In this document: one piece after another, positions 23,765 through 33,645 of the stretch
Numbering within the stretch: position 1 is the first letter of the stretch
How the letters are laid out: every line of letters begins with the position of its first letter
NCBI GenBank assembly: GCA_902388495.1
Contig: CABMPP010000009.1
Coordinates: 85,998-149,997 of the forward strand
Source: an uncultured Bacteroides sp.
GTDB taxonomy: Bacteria > Bacteroidota > Bacteroidia > Bacteroidales > Bacteroidaceae
DNA length: 64,000 bases
Direction: 5' to 3'
Translations under genes and position numbers: made by a program
Notes under the pieces: model-generated
What the model was told of the DNA's origin: nothing
Seen by the model: the letters and a program-made list of their open reading frames with translations, nothing else
Databases searched by the model: none

Positions 23765-25504
23765 TCAAACTAGTTTAAAACGCATCCGCCAGCGCTTGTT
23801 TTCTTCATCCCAGTCGTGACTGATGAGCTTGAAGGTTTCTATTTCGGAAGTGTTGGCAACATGTGTTCCGATGCAGAGGCATTCGTCGTAATCTCCTACC
23901 TTCACGACACGTACTGTTTCCGAAGCGTCTTCCGGCAAGCGCTGCAAATCAAATCTTCCTTGCGCTTCTTCCTGGCTGATGAATTCTGTTGTGACGGGTA
24001 GATGTTGTGCAATTACTTCATTTACCGCTTCTTCCAGTTGCTTCACTTCTTCTTCGGTAGGACAGGCCGTAAGGCGATAATCCAGCTTACTCTTTTTCCG
24101 TTCTATATGTGCCGAGACTGAGCGACCACAATTGAATAATCTGATCATGGTTTGGTTAATGATGTGCTCGGTAGTATGCATAGGAGGGTACTCCTGCTTA
24201 TTGTGGCTGTTGAGCTCCGTCAGCACCTCTTCCTTCAAGATACTATATACATGTATATCCGCATATTCTCCCGAAGCAAGCAACTCCCCGGCACGTTCTG
24301 TTCCCTCGCGAAGGAATCCCAAGCGGATGGGAATGCCATTGCTTGCTGCATTGCCCGTGGCACAACGGATCTGAATGCGTTTCATTCCTTTCTCTTCTAC
24401 AGCCCATTGACATAATTTGCGGACACCGGTGGTTACGATGCCACGATGCTGATATTCGGGCAATAGCCAGTAGCCAATCTCCGTGCGGTGGTTGTCGAAG
24501 TCGGAGAAGTGGAAGCCTATCAATCCGCAGATTTCATTACGGTCGTTCCAGATGCCGAATACGGGTTCGTACCGTTCGGCAGGAGCGGAGAGGACACTCT
24601 TCAAGAAGTTTTCTTCATCGGCTACCGAATGCAGGTTATCGACAAATGGCAGCCATGTCTTCAGATAATCACGGTGGGTGTCGATGGCATGATATATGGC
24701 CGCAGCATCTTCTATCCTGACTTCGCGCAAAAGAATGTCGGGAAGAATAGAGAATGAAATCGGGGAGGGTTTGACCGGTGTTCCGACCATCTGAGCCGAT
24801 TCGATTCTTTCTTTGATTTTCCCCCAGGCATGCGTGCCGAACAAGCAACTGTCACGCATCGTATGATACATTTCCTTGAACCGGGACATCGGAATAGTGA
24901 AACTCAGCACGTTCGTTTCAAAATACGGACGAACGGACGGGTCGAAGAATCCCAGGAAAGTCCGTCTTCCTTGCTTCTTGTTTTCAATAACGGCTTGGGT
25001 AATGATAGAGCAGCAGCCCGAACCGAATGGAGTTGCTACGGCATCCGAGGCATTGTTGTCGAAGTACGCCCAAGTTGCTAATCCCGATAACATATCGGGT
25101 GTTCCCAGGAAGAAGATTCCTTCCACCATTTCGAAAGAAGAGATCCGGTCGATGCGGGCAAAGTGCAGATAGGCTTTATCCGTTCTTGGTATTTGGGTTT
25201 CTTTTATGAAATCGACAACCATTTCGGGCGTCTTTTTGTATTTCTCTTTAAGGGATACGAAACCCGGAACACGTTCGGGCATATCCGTAAAGCCGGTATA
25301 TAGCTTGCCACCTCCGCAGGTGATTGTTTCACTATTGAGGCTGACAATCTTTCCGGCGCGGACTTGCTTCATGCATTTAAAGAGGCAACCGTTTACTTTT
25401 TCGGCCGGTGCTTCCGCTTGGTCTGAGTACCAAAAGGCGATAGGTAATTCGGCACGTTCGCCGAATGCTTCCTGATAATTGGAAATAAACGTACGTATAT
25501 CCAT
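23765..25504 (-). CDS. DUF169-GNAT-AlaX triple-domain fusion
   Basis: The 579-aa protein reads through three domains with no break. Residues 1 to about 235 look like DUF169 (GGGKLYTGF, FGSGCCSI, FETNVLSFTIPM). About 257-420 is a RimJ/RimL-type GNAT acetyltransferase (LREVRIEDAAAIYHAI, EIGYWLLPEYQHRGIVTTGV as acetyl-CoA site). From Met442 it is an AlaX-like tRNA-editing domain with HTTEHI (HxxxH) and CLCIGTH (CxxxH) zinc ligands. A purine-rich site (aggagtaccctcct) sits just before the Met442 codon, so AlaX may also be made alone. Function of the whole is unknown. Confidence 0.8.
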   Translation of the reverse strand: MDIRTFISNYQEAFGERAELPIAFWYSDQAEAPAEKVNGCLFKCMKQVRAGKIVSLNSETITCGGGKLYTGFTDMPERVPGFVSLKEKYKKTPEMVVDFIKETQIPRTDKAYLHFARIDRISSFEMVEGIFFLGTPDMLSGLATWAYFDNNASDAVATPFGSGCCSIITQAVIENKKQGRRTFLGFFDPSVRPYFETNVLSFTIPMSRFKEMYHTMRDSCLFGTHAWGKIKERIESAQMVGTPVKPSPISFSILPDILLREVRIEDAAAIYHAIDTHRDYLKTWLPFVDNLHSVADEENFLKSVLSAPAERYEPVFGIWNDRNEICGLIGFHFSDFDNHRTEIGYWLLPEYQHRGIVTTGVRKLCQWAVEEKGMKRIQIRCATGNAASNGIPIRLGFLREGTERAGELLASGEYADIHVYSILKEEVLTELNSHNKQEYPPMHTTEHIINQTMIRLFNCGRSVSAHIERKKSKLDYRLTACPTEEEVKQLEEAVNEVIAQHLPVTTEFISQEEAQGRFDLQRLPEDASETVRVVKVGDYDECLCIGTHVANTSEIETFKLISHDWDEENKRWRMRFKLV

Positions 25505-25652
25505 AGTTTCTGAATGCTATTTGTGATACAATTCTTCTGATTTCCCGTAAAGGTAATCGAATCTTTTGAAACTTTTATCTGTCATTTGCTTTTTTATCGG
25601 CCTATTCCTAAGCTTTTAGGTTTGCTAAGATAGGATTTTAGGGTAATTTAAT

Positions 25653-25660
25653 TACTTTTG
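25653..25660 (+). promoter_or_regulatory. -7 box upstream of the SusR-like gene
   Basis: TACTTTTG fits TAnnTTTG and lies 48 bases before the regulator start. No -33 TTTG at consensus spacing was found. It is the only such box on this strand in the 204-base gap. Confidence 0.4.
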
Positions 25661-25708
25661 CATAAGAGTTTTTGAAAAGTAAAGCCTTAAACTAAATAGT
25701 AAATCCGG

Positions 25709-27364
25709 ATGAAAAAAGTTATTATCTTCTTGTGTATCTGTACTGTATGCGTGTTTCGTCTCCATGCTGAAGGCAGCCGGGCAGATTCTTTATTGTTGAA
25801 GCTGGACCAGGCAATAAAGGAGCGTCCCATATATATGGAACAGAAAGAGCATAAACTGAATGAGCTGAAAAGACAGTTGCATCAGCATCTTCCGGATGAG
25901 GAACGTTATTCCATTCTGGGTACGCTGGAAGACGAATACCGTTCGTTCAACACCGATTCGGCATTGCGCGTAGCACAGGAGAGGGAACAGATAGCCCTGC
26001 GCCTTGGCAAACGGAGATACATCGATAATGCCCGCATGAATACAGCCGATATCATGGGAATGACCGGCATGTATAAAGAGGCTTTGGACCTGATGAAGGA
26101 TATCCATATAGACCAACTCCCCAGGGATATTCATCCATATTATTATCACATCTACCGTACTGTCTATGGGCTGATGGCCGATTATGCCGTAACGGAGCAT
26201 GAAAAGAAACTCTATGCGGAACTTACCGACAAGTATCGTGATTCGTTGCTTGTGGTCAATAAAGACAATCTGCTGATACATACCCTGATTCAATCCGACC
26301 AGTACAATGTGCGCAATGAGTACGATAAAGCCATCCGTCTGCTCACCGACTACCTGGCGCAGCAGAACGATTACGAGCACGATGTGGCAATCTGTGCCTA
26401 CACCTTGTCGGAGTCTTACCGTCTGAAAGGGGATAAGAAGAAAGAAAAGGAATATCTCATCGTCTCTGCTCTGGCAGATATGAAGACGGCTGTCCGCGAA
26501 TACATCTCTTTGCGCAAGCTGGCTGTATTGCTATATCAGGAAGGAGACATCGAGCGTGCCTATTCGTATGTGAAGATCTGTATGGAAGATGCTGCCGCCT
26601 GCAACGCCCGGTTGCGCAAGTTGGAGATTCTGGAGATATTCCCTATCATCAATGATGCCTACCAGCAAAAGACGGAAAAGCAACAGGAGCAGATGAAGTG
26701 GGCATTGATATCCATCAGCCTGCTTTCACTCTTCTTGCTGCTTGCCATATTCTATGTATACAAACAGATGAAACGGGTGGCGGCTGCCCGCAGGGAAGTG
26801 ATCGACACCAACAAGCGGCTGAAGGAACTGAACGAAGAACTGCATCGTTCCAACGGCCAGCTCAAGGAAGCCAATCATAGCATAGCCGAGAACTCTTATC
26901 TGAAAGAAGAATATATCGGCCGGTATATGGACCAATGTTCGGTATATCTGGAGAAGATGGATAACTACCGCCGGTCGTTGGGCAAGATTGCTTCTACCGG
27001 TAATGTAGAAGAACTGTATAAGAACATAAAATCGTCCAAGTTCATAGAAGAAGAGCTGAAAGAGTTCTATGCAAACTTCGACAATACCTTCCTGCAACTG
27101 TTTCCTACTTTTGTCGAAGACTTCAATGCCCTGCTTGCCGGGAATGAACAGATTTCCTTGAAGCCCAACGAACGGATGAATACCGAACTCCGTATTTTCG
27201 CATTGATACGCCTGGGCATTACAGACAGCGTAAAGATAGCCCAGTTCTTGCGCTACTCCGTGACCACCATCTACAACTACCGTACAAAGGTTCGTAACAA
27301 AGCAGCCGGCGACCGCGAGCAATTGGAACAAGAAGTGATGAAAATAGGGAAAACAAAGGATTGA
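25709..27364 (+). CDS. SusR-like membrane-spanning regulator (DUF6377 type)
   Basis: This 551-aa protein has a signal peptide (VIIFLCICTVCVFRLHA), a periplasmic TPR-like helical region (about 25-325), one membrane helix (WALISISLLSLFLLLAIFYVY, about 330-350), a coiled coil (about 355-395) and a cytoplasmic C-terminal HTH (SVKIAQFLRYSVTTIYNYRTKVRNKA, near 520). This is the SusR architecture: it senses an oligosaccharide in the periplasm and activates the adjacent sus-type operon. Position just upstream of susC supports that role. Here the ligand is likely an isomalto-oligosaccharide, by context. Confidence 0.86.
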   Translation: MKKVIIFLCICTVCVFRLHAEGSRADSLLLKLDQAIKERPIYMEQKEHKLNELKRQLHQHLPDEERYSILGTLEDEYRSFNTDSALRVAQEREQIALRLGKRRYIDNARMNTADIMGMTGMYKEALDLMKDIHIDQLPRDIHPYYYHIYRTVYGLMADYAVTEHEKKLYAELTDKYRDSLLVVNKDNLLIHTLIQSDQYNVRNEYDKAIRLLTDYLAQQNDYEHDVAICAYTLSESYRLKGDKKKEKEYLIVSALADMKTAVREYISLRKLAVLLYQEGDIERAYSYVKICMEDAAACNARLRKLEILEIFPIINDAYQQKTEKQQEQMKWALISISLLSLFLLLAIFYVYKQMKRVAAARREVIDTNKRLKELNEELHRSNGQLKEANHSIAENSYLKEEYIGRYMDQCSVYLEKMDNYRRSLGKIASTGNVEELYKNIKSSKFIEEELKEFYANFDNTFLQLFPTFVEDFNALLAGNEQISLKPNERMNTELRIFALIRLGITDSVKIAQFLRYSVTTIYNYRTKVRNKAAGDREQLEQEVMKIGKTKD

Positions 27365-27367
27365 AAT

Positions 27368-27381
27368 ACCCGTTTTCGGGT
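27368..27381 (+). terminator. Weak hairpin after the SusR-like gene
   Basis: acccg (27368-27372) and cgggt (27377-27381) pair around a tttt loop directly after the regulator stop. The stem is only 5 bp and has no strong U-tract, so it is at best a weak terminator. Confidence 0.35.
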
Positions 27382-27411
27382 GTAGAAGTGTCCTGATTAC
27401 GCTTATATTTT

Positions 27412-27541
27412 CACTACTTTTTCTACAATATGGCTGTTGCTTATATTGCTTTATATGAATGTTTTATGATTTATAAATCGCTAAATCCACTACTTTTTCA
27501 CTCTTTCTCTTAGTATTGCTTTTCCGTATCAGATACATTTG
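27412..27541 (+). promoter_or_regulatory. susC promoter region with 12-bp direct repeats
   Basis: The perfect repeat cactactttttc occurs at 27412-27423 and 27488-27499, 76 bases apart, in the 247-base gap before susC. A -7 box TACATTTG (27534-27541) follows about 70 bases before the susC ATG, with no clear -33 box at consensus spacing, as expected for an activated promoter. The repeats are candidate sites for the SusR-like protein; this is inferred. Confidence 0.45.
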
Positions 27542-27611
27542 CACTGTTCCTCTTCCGAAAGAGTGACACATAGGATTTATCTTTTTATTATTAACTTTAA
27601 AATCTGATATC

Positions 27612-30600
27612 ATGCAAAAGTACAAAAGACCCATCAGCAGGTTGCGCATCATGGCTTGTCTGATAGGAATGTTGCTTCCGATGTGCATGTTTGCACAGCA
27701 AATTACAGTACAAGGTGTAGTGAAAGACCAGACCGGCGAAACCGTAATAGGCGCCAGTGTAGTAGAGAAAAACACAACCAACGGAACCATCACCGGAGTA
27801 GATGGCGACTTCTTATTAAACGTATCTCCGAATGCCATTATCGTTGTTTCATTTGTAGGCTACAAGACACAGGAAGTTCCCGTGAAAGGGCAAAAGCAGC
27901 TTCAGGTAGTCTTGGCAGAAGACAGCGAGCTGCTGGATGAAGTCGTTGTAGTAGGTTATGGTACGATGAAGAAAAGCGACCTTACCGGAGCCGTGTCTTC
28001 CATCGGCAACAAGGACATTAAAGATTCTCCCGTATCGAACCTGGGACAAGCCATACAGGGTAAAATCTCCGGAGTGCAGATTGTAGACGCCGGTAAGCCG
28101 GGAGATAATGTATCTATCAAGATCCGTGGTTTGGGTTCCATCAACAACTGCGACCCGCTGGTCGTTATCGACGGAGTGCCTACTGACTTGGGGCTGACCT
28201 CTCTGAACATGGCCGACGTAGAGCGGCTGGATGTCCTGAAAGATGCTTCGGCTACGGCCATCTACGGCTCACGTGGTGCCAACGGTGTGGTAATGATTAC
28301 TACCAAGCGCGGCACCGAAGGCAAAGGAAAGCTGTCGGTGTCTGCCAACTGCTCCTTCCAGAATGCTACGAACGTTCCTTCCTTATTGAATGCCGCCCAG
28401 TATGCCGAACTAAGTAACGATATGATGACCAACAGCGGTCGTAATCCGAATCCTGAATGGGCCAATCCCTCTACGTTGGGCGCAGGTACCGATTGGATGG
28501 ACGAGTTGCTCCGCACGGGCGTTATGCAAAACTATACGGTAAGTTACTCCGGTGGTGGAGAGAAGTCCCACTACTATGTGTCCGGTGGTTTCCTCGACCA
28601 GTCGGGTATTGTGAAGAGCGTAAACTACCGCCGCTTCACGTTCCAGTCCAACAGCGACGCACAAGTGCTGAAGTGGTTGAAGTTCTCCAATAACATTACT
28701 TTCAGTGCCGATACGAAGAAGGCCGGTGATTATAATATCAGCGATGCACTGAAAGCGCTTCCCGTATTTCCGGTGAAGAATGAAGACGGTAGTTGGAGCG
28801 GTCCCGAAGGCAACTCCGAATGGTATGGTAGCATACGCAATCCGATTGGACCTACAGAACTGAACACGCGGCAAACCGATGGCTATAACTTCCTTGCCAA
28901 CCTGACGGCAGAGTTGACTTTCACCAAATGGCTGAAGTTCAAAAGCACTTTCGGCTACGATGCTAAGTTCTGGTTTATTGATAACTATACTCCGAAATAC
29001 AATTGGAAACCGACTCCGACCGAAGAAAGCTCGCGCTATAAGAGCGACAATAAGTCATTCACCTATCTGTGGGATAACTACTTCCTGTTCGACCATACTT
29101 TTGCCGAAAAGCATCATGTGGGCCTGATGGCAGGTATGTCCGCACAATGGAATACGAACGACTATCTGAATGCACAGAAGAATGTCTTTATGTTCGACAA
29201 CGTGCACGAGATGGACAATGGCGAAGAAATGTACTCCATCGGCGGAAATGAAACCGAATGGGCTTTGCTCTCTTACATGGCACGTGCCAACTACTCTTAC
29301 GAAGACCGTTACCTGCTGACGGCAACCATCCGTCGCGACGGTTCCAGCCGTTTCGGCAAGAAGCACCGTTGGGGTACATTCCCTTCCGTATCCGTGGCAT
29401 GGCGTGCATCGCAGGAGAAGTGGTTCCCGAAGAACGACTACATCAACGACCTGAAGATACGTGCCGGATATGGTATAACCGGTAGCCAGGCAAGTGTAGG
29501 CAATTATAGCTATCTGGCATCTTATAACACCAGCGTCTATCCGTTTGGAACGTCCAGCAGCAATCAGACGGCATTGGTTTCGTCCACGCTTGCCAATCCT
29601 TACATCCATTGGGAAGAAGTGGCACAGACCAACATCGGTTTTGATGCTTCTCTGTTCAACTCCCGCATCATGTTCTCGCTCGATGCTTACCTGAAAGAGA
29701 CGCGGGATATGTTGGTAAAGGCATCCATCCCCATCACTTCGGGATTTGAAGATACCATCACCACTTACTCCAATGCCGGCAAGGTACGCAACCAAGGTTT
29801 GGAAATGAGCCTGCACACCATCAACCTGACCGGCGAACTGGGGTGGGAGACCAACCTGACGGCTACCTACAACAAGAACAAGATTAAGGATCTGAACAGC
29901 GATGTACCTTATTACATCAACCAGATCAACAACTCCTACGTAACGATGCTTGCCAGGAACTATCCCATCAATGTCTTCTACGGCTACGTCACGGACGGAC
30001 TCTTCCAGAATCAAGCCGAAGTAACCGCCCATGCCGTGCAACCGGGAGCCGAACCGGGCGACATCCGCTTCAAGGACTTGAACAACGACGGTGTAATCAA
30101 CGACAGCGACCGTACCGTCATCGGCAACCCCAACCCGAGCTGGCTGTTCTCCATGAATAACAGTCTTTCCTATAAGGGCTTCGAACTGTCCGTCTTCCTG
30201 CAAGGCATCGCCGGAAACAAAATCTATAACGCCAATAATATCGACAATATCGGTATGGCTGCCGCGTATAACCAAACTACCGACGTCTTGAACCGCTGGC
30301 GGGGAGAGGGAACGAGCAACTCCATGCCGCGTGCCGTCTTCGGCGACCCTAACCAGAACGCACGTGTGTCCGACCGCTTTGTAGAAGACGGCTCTTACCT
30401 GCGTCTGAAGAACATCACGCTCTCTTATACCTTCCCCAAGCAATGGCTGCAAAAGGTACAGATAGAGAATGCACGCCTTTCCGTCTCTTGCGAGAATGTA
30501 GCTACCATCACCGGTTACTCCGGCTTCGACCCGGAGGTAGGCATCAACGGCATCGACCAGAACCGTTATCCTATCTCCCGTACATTCAGTGTGGGATTAA

Positions 30601-30614
30601 ACTTTAACTTTTAA
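27612..30614 (+). CDS. SusC-like TonB-dependent outer membrane transporter
   Basis: This 1000-aa protein has a signal peptide ending near CMFAQ, an N-terminal carboxypeptidase-D-like domain (QGVVKDQTGETVIGASVVEKNT), a TonB-box-like DEVVVVGYGTMKKSDLTGAV near residue 110, the plug domain (GKISGVQIVDAG, IRGLGSIN, IYGSRGANGVVMITTKRG) and a C-terminal beta-barrel ending in SRTFSVGLNFNF. It would import glucan oligosaccharides across the outer membrane with the SusD partner encoded next. Length is typical. Confidence 0.96.
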   Translation: MQKYKRPISRLRIMACLIGMLLPMCMFAQQITVQGVVKDQTGETVIGASVVEKNTTNGTITGVDGDFLLNVSPNAIIVVSFVGYKTQEVPVKGQKQLQVVLAEDSELLDEVVVVGYGTMKKSDLTGAVSSIGNKDIKDSPVSNLGQAIQGKISGVQIVDAGKPGDNVSIKIRGLGSINNCDPLVVIDGVPTDLGLTSLNMADVERLDVLKDASATAIYGSRGANGVVMITTKRGTEGKGKLSVSANCSFQNATNVPSLLNAAQYAELSNDMMTNSGRNPNPEWANPSTLGAGTDWMDELLRTGVMQNYTVSYSGGGEKSHYYVSGGFLDQSGIVKSVNYRRFTFQSNSDAQVLKWLKFSNNITFSADTKKAGDYNISDALKALPVFPVKNEDGSWSGPEGNSEWYGSIRNPIGPTELNTRQTDGYNFLANLTAELTFTKWLKFKSTFGYDAKFWFIDNYTPKYNWKPTPTEESSRYKSDNKSFTYLWDNYFLFDHTFAEKHHVGLMAGMSAQWNTNDYLNAQKNVFMFDNVHEMDNGEEMYSIGGNETEWALLSYMARANYSYEDRYLLTATIRRDGSSRFGKKHRWGTFPSVSVAWRASQEKWFPKNDYINDLKIRAGYGITGSQASVGNYSYLASYNTSVYPFGTSSSNQTALVSSTLANPYIHWEEVAQTNIGFDASLFNSRIMFSLDAYLKETRDMLVKASIPITSGFEDTITTYSNAGKVRNQGLEMSLHTINLTGELGWETNLTATYNKNKIKDLNSDVPYYINQINNSYVTMLARNYPINVFYGYVTDGLFQNQAEVTAHAVQPGAEPGDIRFKDLNNDGVINDSDRTVIGNPNPSWLFSMNNSLSYKGFELSVFLQGIAGNKIYNANNIDNIGMAAAYNQTTDVLNRWRGEGTSNSMPRAVFGDPNQNARVSDRFVEDGSYLRLKNITLSYTFPKQWLQKVQIENARLSVSCENVATITGYSGFDPEVGINGIDQNRYPISRTFSVGLNFNF

Positions 30615-30628
30615 TGATTGACTCGGAT

Positions 30629-32119
30629 ATGAAAAAGATAACGAACTTAGTATATGTGCTGGCAGTATTGCTGCTGGCTTCATGCAGCGACTTCTTGGAT
30701 AAGTCCCCCAAAAACACAGTCGACCCCGAAACGGCGGTGACCGACGACGTTGCCATTGCATTGACCAATGCATGCTACCGTACGCTTCAGTCTTCCAATA
30801 TGTACAACCAGCGCATCTGGACACTGGACATCGTTGCCGGCAACAGTCTGGTAGGTGCCGGTGGCGGTACGGACGGGCTGGAAACGATACAAGCCTCCAA
30901 CTTCATCACGCAGAGCGATAACGGCATGGCACTCTACATGTGGCGTTCTCCCTGGGTGGGCATAGGGCAGTGTAACATTGTGCTGAACAGCCTTCCGCAA
31001 GCCGAAGCCGTATCGGCGGCTGTCAAGAACCGTTGCATGGGCGAGGCTTACTTCCTTCGTGCGCACTACTATTATGTGCTGGTACGTCTCTACGGCGGTG
31101 TGCCTTTGCGCCTGGCTCCTTACAATCCGGGAGAACCGACGGACATAGCACGCGCCAGCCTGGAGGATACTTACGCTCAGATTATTTCCGATTGTAAGAA
31201 TGCCGTAGACCTGCTTCCAGCCAAGTCATCGTACAATGACGAGAACGTGGGACGTGCCTGCAAAGATGCAGCGCTTGCCATGCTGGCAGACATTTATCTG
31301 ACATTGGCCCCTAACCATACGGAGTATTACCGGGAAGTAGCCGACCTGTGCGACGAGATTACCGGTCTGGGCTACGACCTCTCTTCCTGCAAGTACGAAG
31401 ACAACTTCGATGCGCTGATAAATAACGGTTCCGAGTCTTTGTTCGAAGTACAGTACTCGGGCAGTACGGAGTACGACTTCTGGGGAAACAACCCGCAGTC
31501 TTCCTGGCTCTCTACCTTCATGGGTCCGCGTAACTCCGATTTCGTGGCAGGCAGTTACGGATGGAACCAGCCGACCGATGAGTTTGTAAGCCAATACGAG
31601 AACGGAGACAAGCGCAAAGACCTGACGGTGCTCTATGCAGGATGTCCCGACTTTGACGGCAAGACTTATAAAAGCTCTTACTCCAACACGGGCTACAATG
31701 TCCGCAAGTTCCTGGTTTCAAAGACAGTTTCTCCCGAATACAACACCAGTCCCGCCAACTTCGTAGTCTATCGCTATGCCGACATTCTGCTGAAGAAAGC
31801 CGAAGCCCTGAACGAGATGGGACATCCCGACCAGGCCGCCGCTCCTCTGAACATCGTGCGCAAGCGTGCCGGACTGCCCGAAGTATCGGGCTTGTCGCAA
31901 GACGCCATGCGCGAGAAGATAATCCACGAGCGCCGCATGGAGCTGGCTTTCGAAGGACACCGCTGGTTTGATATGATTCGTGTCAACAACGGAGAGTACG
32001 CCATCAGTTTCCTGCAATCCATCGGCAAGAGCAACGTGAACAAGAACCGTTTGCTGTTCCCCATCCCGCAGACAGAGATGGATGCCAATGCTTTGATGAC
32101 ACAGAACCCGGGTTATTAA
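30629..32119 (+). CDS. SusD-like surface glycan-binding lipoprotein
   Basis: A 496-aa RagB/SusD family lipoprotein: LAVLLLASCSDFLDKSPKNTV gives lipid Cys near residue 18 followed by acidic residues, fitting surface export. The C-terminus carries NIVRKRAGLPEVSG, EKIIHERRMELAFEGHRWFDMIR and NRLLFPIPQTEMDAN, hallmarks of SusD. A frame from 30614 begins 5 codons earlier; ATG at 30629 gives the proper signal peptide. It caps the SusC barrel and binds glycan. Confidence 0.96.
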   Translation: MKKITNLVYVLAVLLLASCSDFLDKSPKNTVDPETAVTDDVAIALTNACYRTLQSSNMYNQRIWTLDIVAGNSLVGAGGGTDGLETIQASNFITQSDNGMALYMWRSPWVGIGQCNIVLNSLPQAEAVSAAVKNRCMGEAYFLRAHYYYVLVRLYGGVPLRLAPYNPGEPTDIARASLEDTYAQIISDCKNAVDLLPAKSSYNDENVGRACKDAALAMLADIYLTLAPNHTEYYREVADLCDEITGLGYDLSSCKYEDNFDALINNGSESLFEVQYSGSTEYDFWGNNPQSSWLSTFMGPRNSDFVAGSYGWNQPTDEFVSQYENGDKRKDLTVLYAGCPDFDGKTYKSSYSNTGYNVRKFLVSKTVSPEYNTSPANFVVYRYADILLKKAEALNEMGHPDQAAAPLNIVRKRAGLPEVSGLSQDAMREKIIHERRMELAFEGHRWFDMIRVNNGEYAISFLQSIGKSNVNKNRLLFPIPQTEMDANALMTQNPGY

Positions 32120-32138
32120 TCAATTTAATCAGAAGAAT

Positions 32139-33635
32139 ATGAAAAAATATATATCACCTATCGTATTTGCCCTGTTGGGCTGCCTGGCATTGTCTGCCTG
32201 CGTGGACGATGATTATATGGAGTTGGACAAAGGACACAGCGAACTTGCCCTTACTACCAGCAACACCGAAGTCGTACTGAACGAGCAGGCTCACTCCGAT
32301 GCCGCTCTGGAACTTTCCTGGACCACGGGAACCAACTATGGAACGGGCAATAAAATCTCTTACACCCTGGAACTGGCCAAAGCCGGAAGCAGCTTTGCCA
32401 ATCCATATATAGCCTTGGAGAACGCCGTGCAGGAATATTCCTGGAAGAAGAGCGTAGAAGAACTGAACAACATCCTTCGTGAGCATTTCGGTGCCACGGC
32501 TAATGAGAACATTTCTTTGGAAGCCCGCCTTACGGCCTCTGTAACGGGTCGCGATGAGAAGCAGGTAGCCACTACCTCCTTCAGCGCCACTGCCTACAAG
32601 CCCTTGACGTCTACTCTTTACCTGATAGGCAGCGCAACCCCAGGCGGCTGGAGCCTGGACAATGCTACGGAAATGACCCGCAAGGACAACGGTATCTTCA
32701 CCTGGACAGGCAAGCTGAATGCCGGAGAGTTCAAGTTCATCATCAGCTCCGACGCCTTCCTGCCGTCCTACAACAAAGGAACCGACGGCAAACTGACCCT
32801 GCGCACCAACGATGACCAGCCGGACGAGCCGTTCGTCATCGACGAAGAATACTATTACGTAGTAGAAGCCAACCTCTTCACCGGCGTACTGACCCTGACC
32901 AAGACGGAAACACTGGCACCTGCCTTCGATCAACTCTACTTCGTCGGCAATGCCACCGACTGGGGATTTGTACCGATGAAGAAAGATGTGCTCGATCCGT
33001 ACTTGTTCCGTTTCAGCAAGTTCTTCGAAGCAGGCAAGGGCGGAGAGTTCAAGTTCGGTACAGCCGACGGAAGTTGGGAAAACATGTACAAGGCAAAGAA
33101 TGCCGATGCTTCCTACACCGATACCGAAGTAGAGTTTGTAAAGGGCTTCGACCCGGATAACAAATGGGTACTGAAAGACGAAGAATGCGGCAAGGCCTAC
33201 AAGATTTGCGTAGACATCCGCAACGGTAAAGAACGTATGATGATGCGTGAATTTACTCCTTACGAGATGATTTACTTGATAGGGGATGCCAGTCCTGCCG
33301 GCTGGACCCTTGGCGATGCCGTTCCGATGCAAGCTACTGCCGATCCGTATGTCTTTACCTGGCAAGGCACGCTGAATGTCGGTGAACTGAAGTTCACTTG
33401 CGACAAGAAGGAAGACTGGAACGGTGCCTGGTTCATGCCTGCCGAAGCCGACAAGCAGCCTACGGGAGAAGTAGAACCGTTGCTCTTCCTCGATAAGGCG
33501 GATGATGCTTTCAAGGCGCAATACTTGGATGTAATGATTGGCGGCATCGATCAGAAGTGGAAGATAACGGCAGCAGGTTCGTATAAGATAACGCTGAATC
33601 AGTTAGAAGAAACCATTTCGATAGTGAAGCAATAA
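32139..33635 (+). CDS. SusE-like outer membrane glycan-binding lipoprotein
   Basis: The 498-aa lipoprotein has a lipobox (LALSAC, Cys near residue 21, then VDDDY) and a SusE N-terminal domain (ALTTSNTEVVLNE, SYTLELAKAG). Three SusE/SusF carbohydrate-binding repeats follow, starting near residues 165, 265 and 380, each with a variant of (L/Q)YL(I/V)G..TPGGW or ATDWGF. These would hold glycan at the cell surface. Position after susC and susD is standard. Sequence binds starch-like glucans in known SusE/F; here alpha-1,6-glucan is inferred. Confidence 0.9.
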   Translation: MKKYISPIVFALLGCLALSACVDDDYMELDKGHSELALTTSNTEVVLNEQAHSDAALELSWTTGTNYGTGNKISYTLELAKAGSSFANPYIALENAVQEYSWKKSVEELNNILREHFGATANENISLEARLTASVTGRDEKQVATTSFSATAYKPLTSTLYLIGSATPGGWSLDNATEMTRKDNGIFTWTGKLNAGEFKFIISSDAFLPSYNKGTDGKLTLRTNDDQPDEPFVIDEEYYYVVEANLFTGVLTLTKTETLAPAFDQLYFVGNATDWGFVPMKKDVLDPYLFRFSKFFEAGKGGEFKFGTADGSWENMYKAKNADASYTDTEVEFVKGFDPDNKWVLKDEECGKAYKICVDIRNGKERMMMREFTPYEMIYLIGDASPAGWTLGDAVPMQATADPYVFTWQGTLNVGELKFTCDKKEDWNGAWFMPAEADKQPTGEVEPLLFLDKADDAFKAQYLDVMIGGIDQKWKITAAGSYKITLNQLEETISIVKQ

Positions 33636-33645
33636 ACCATTGCTT

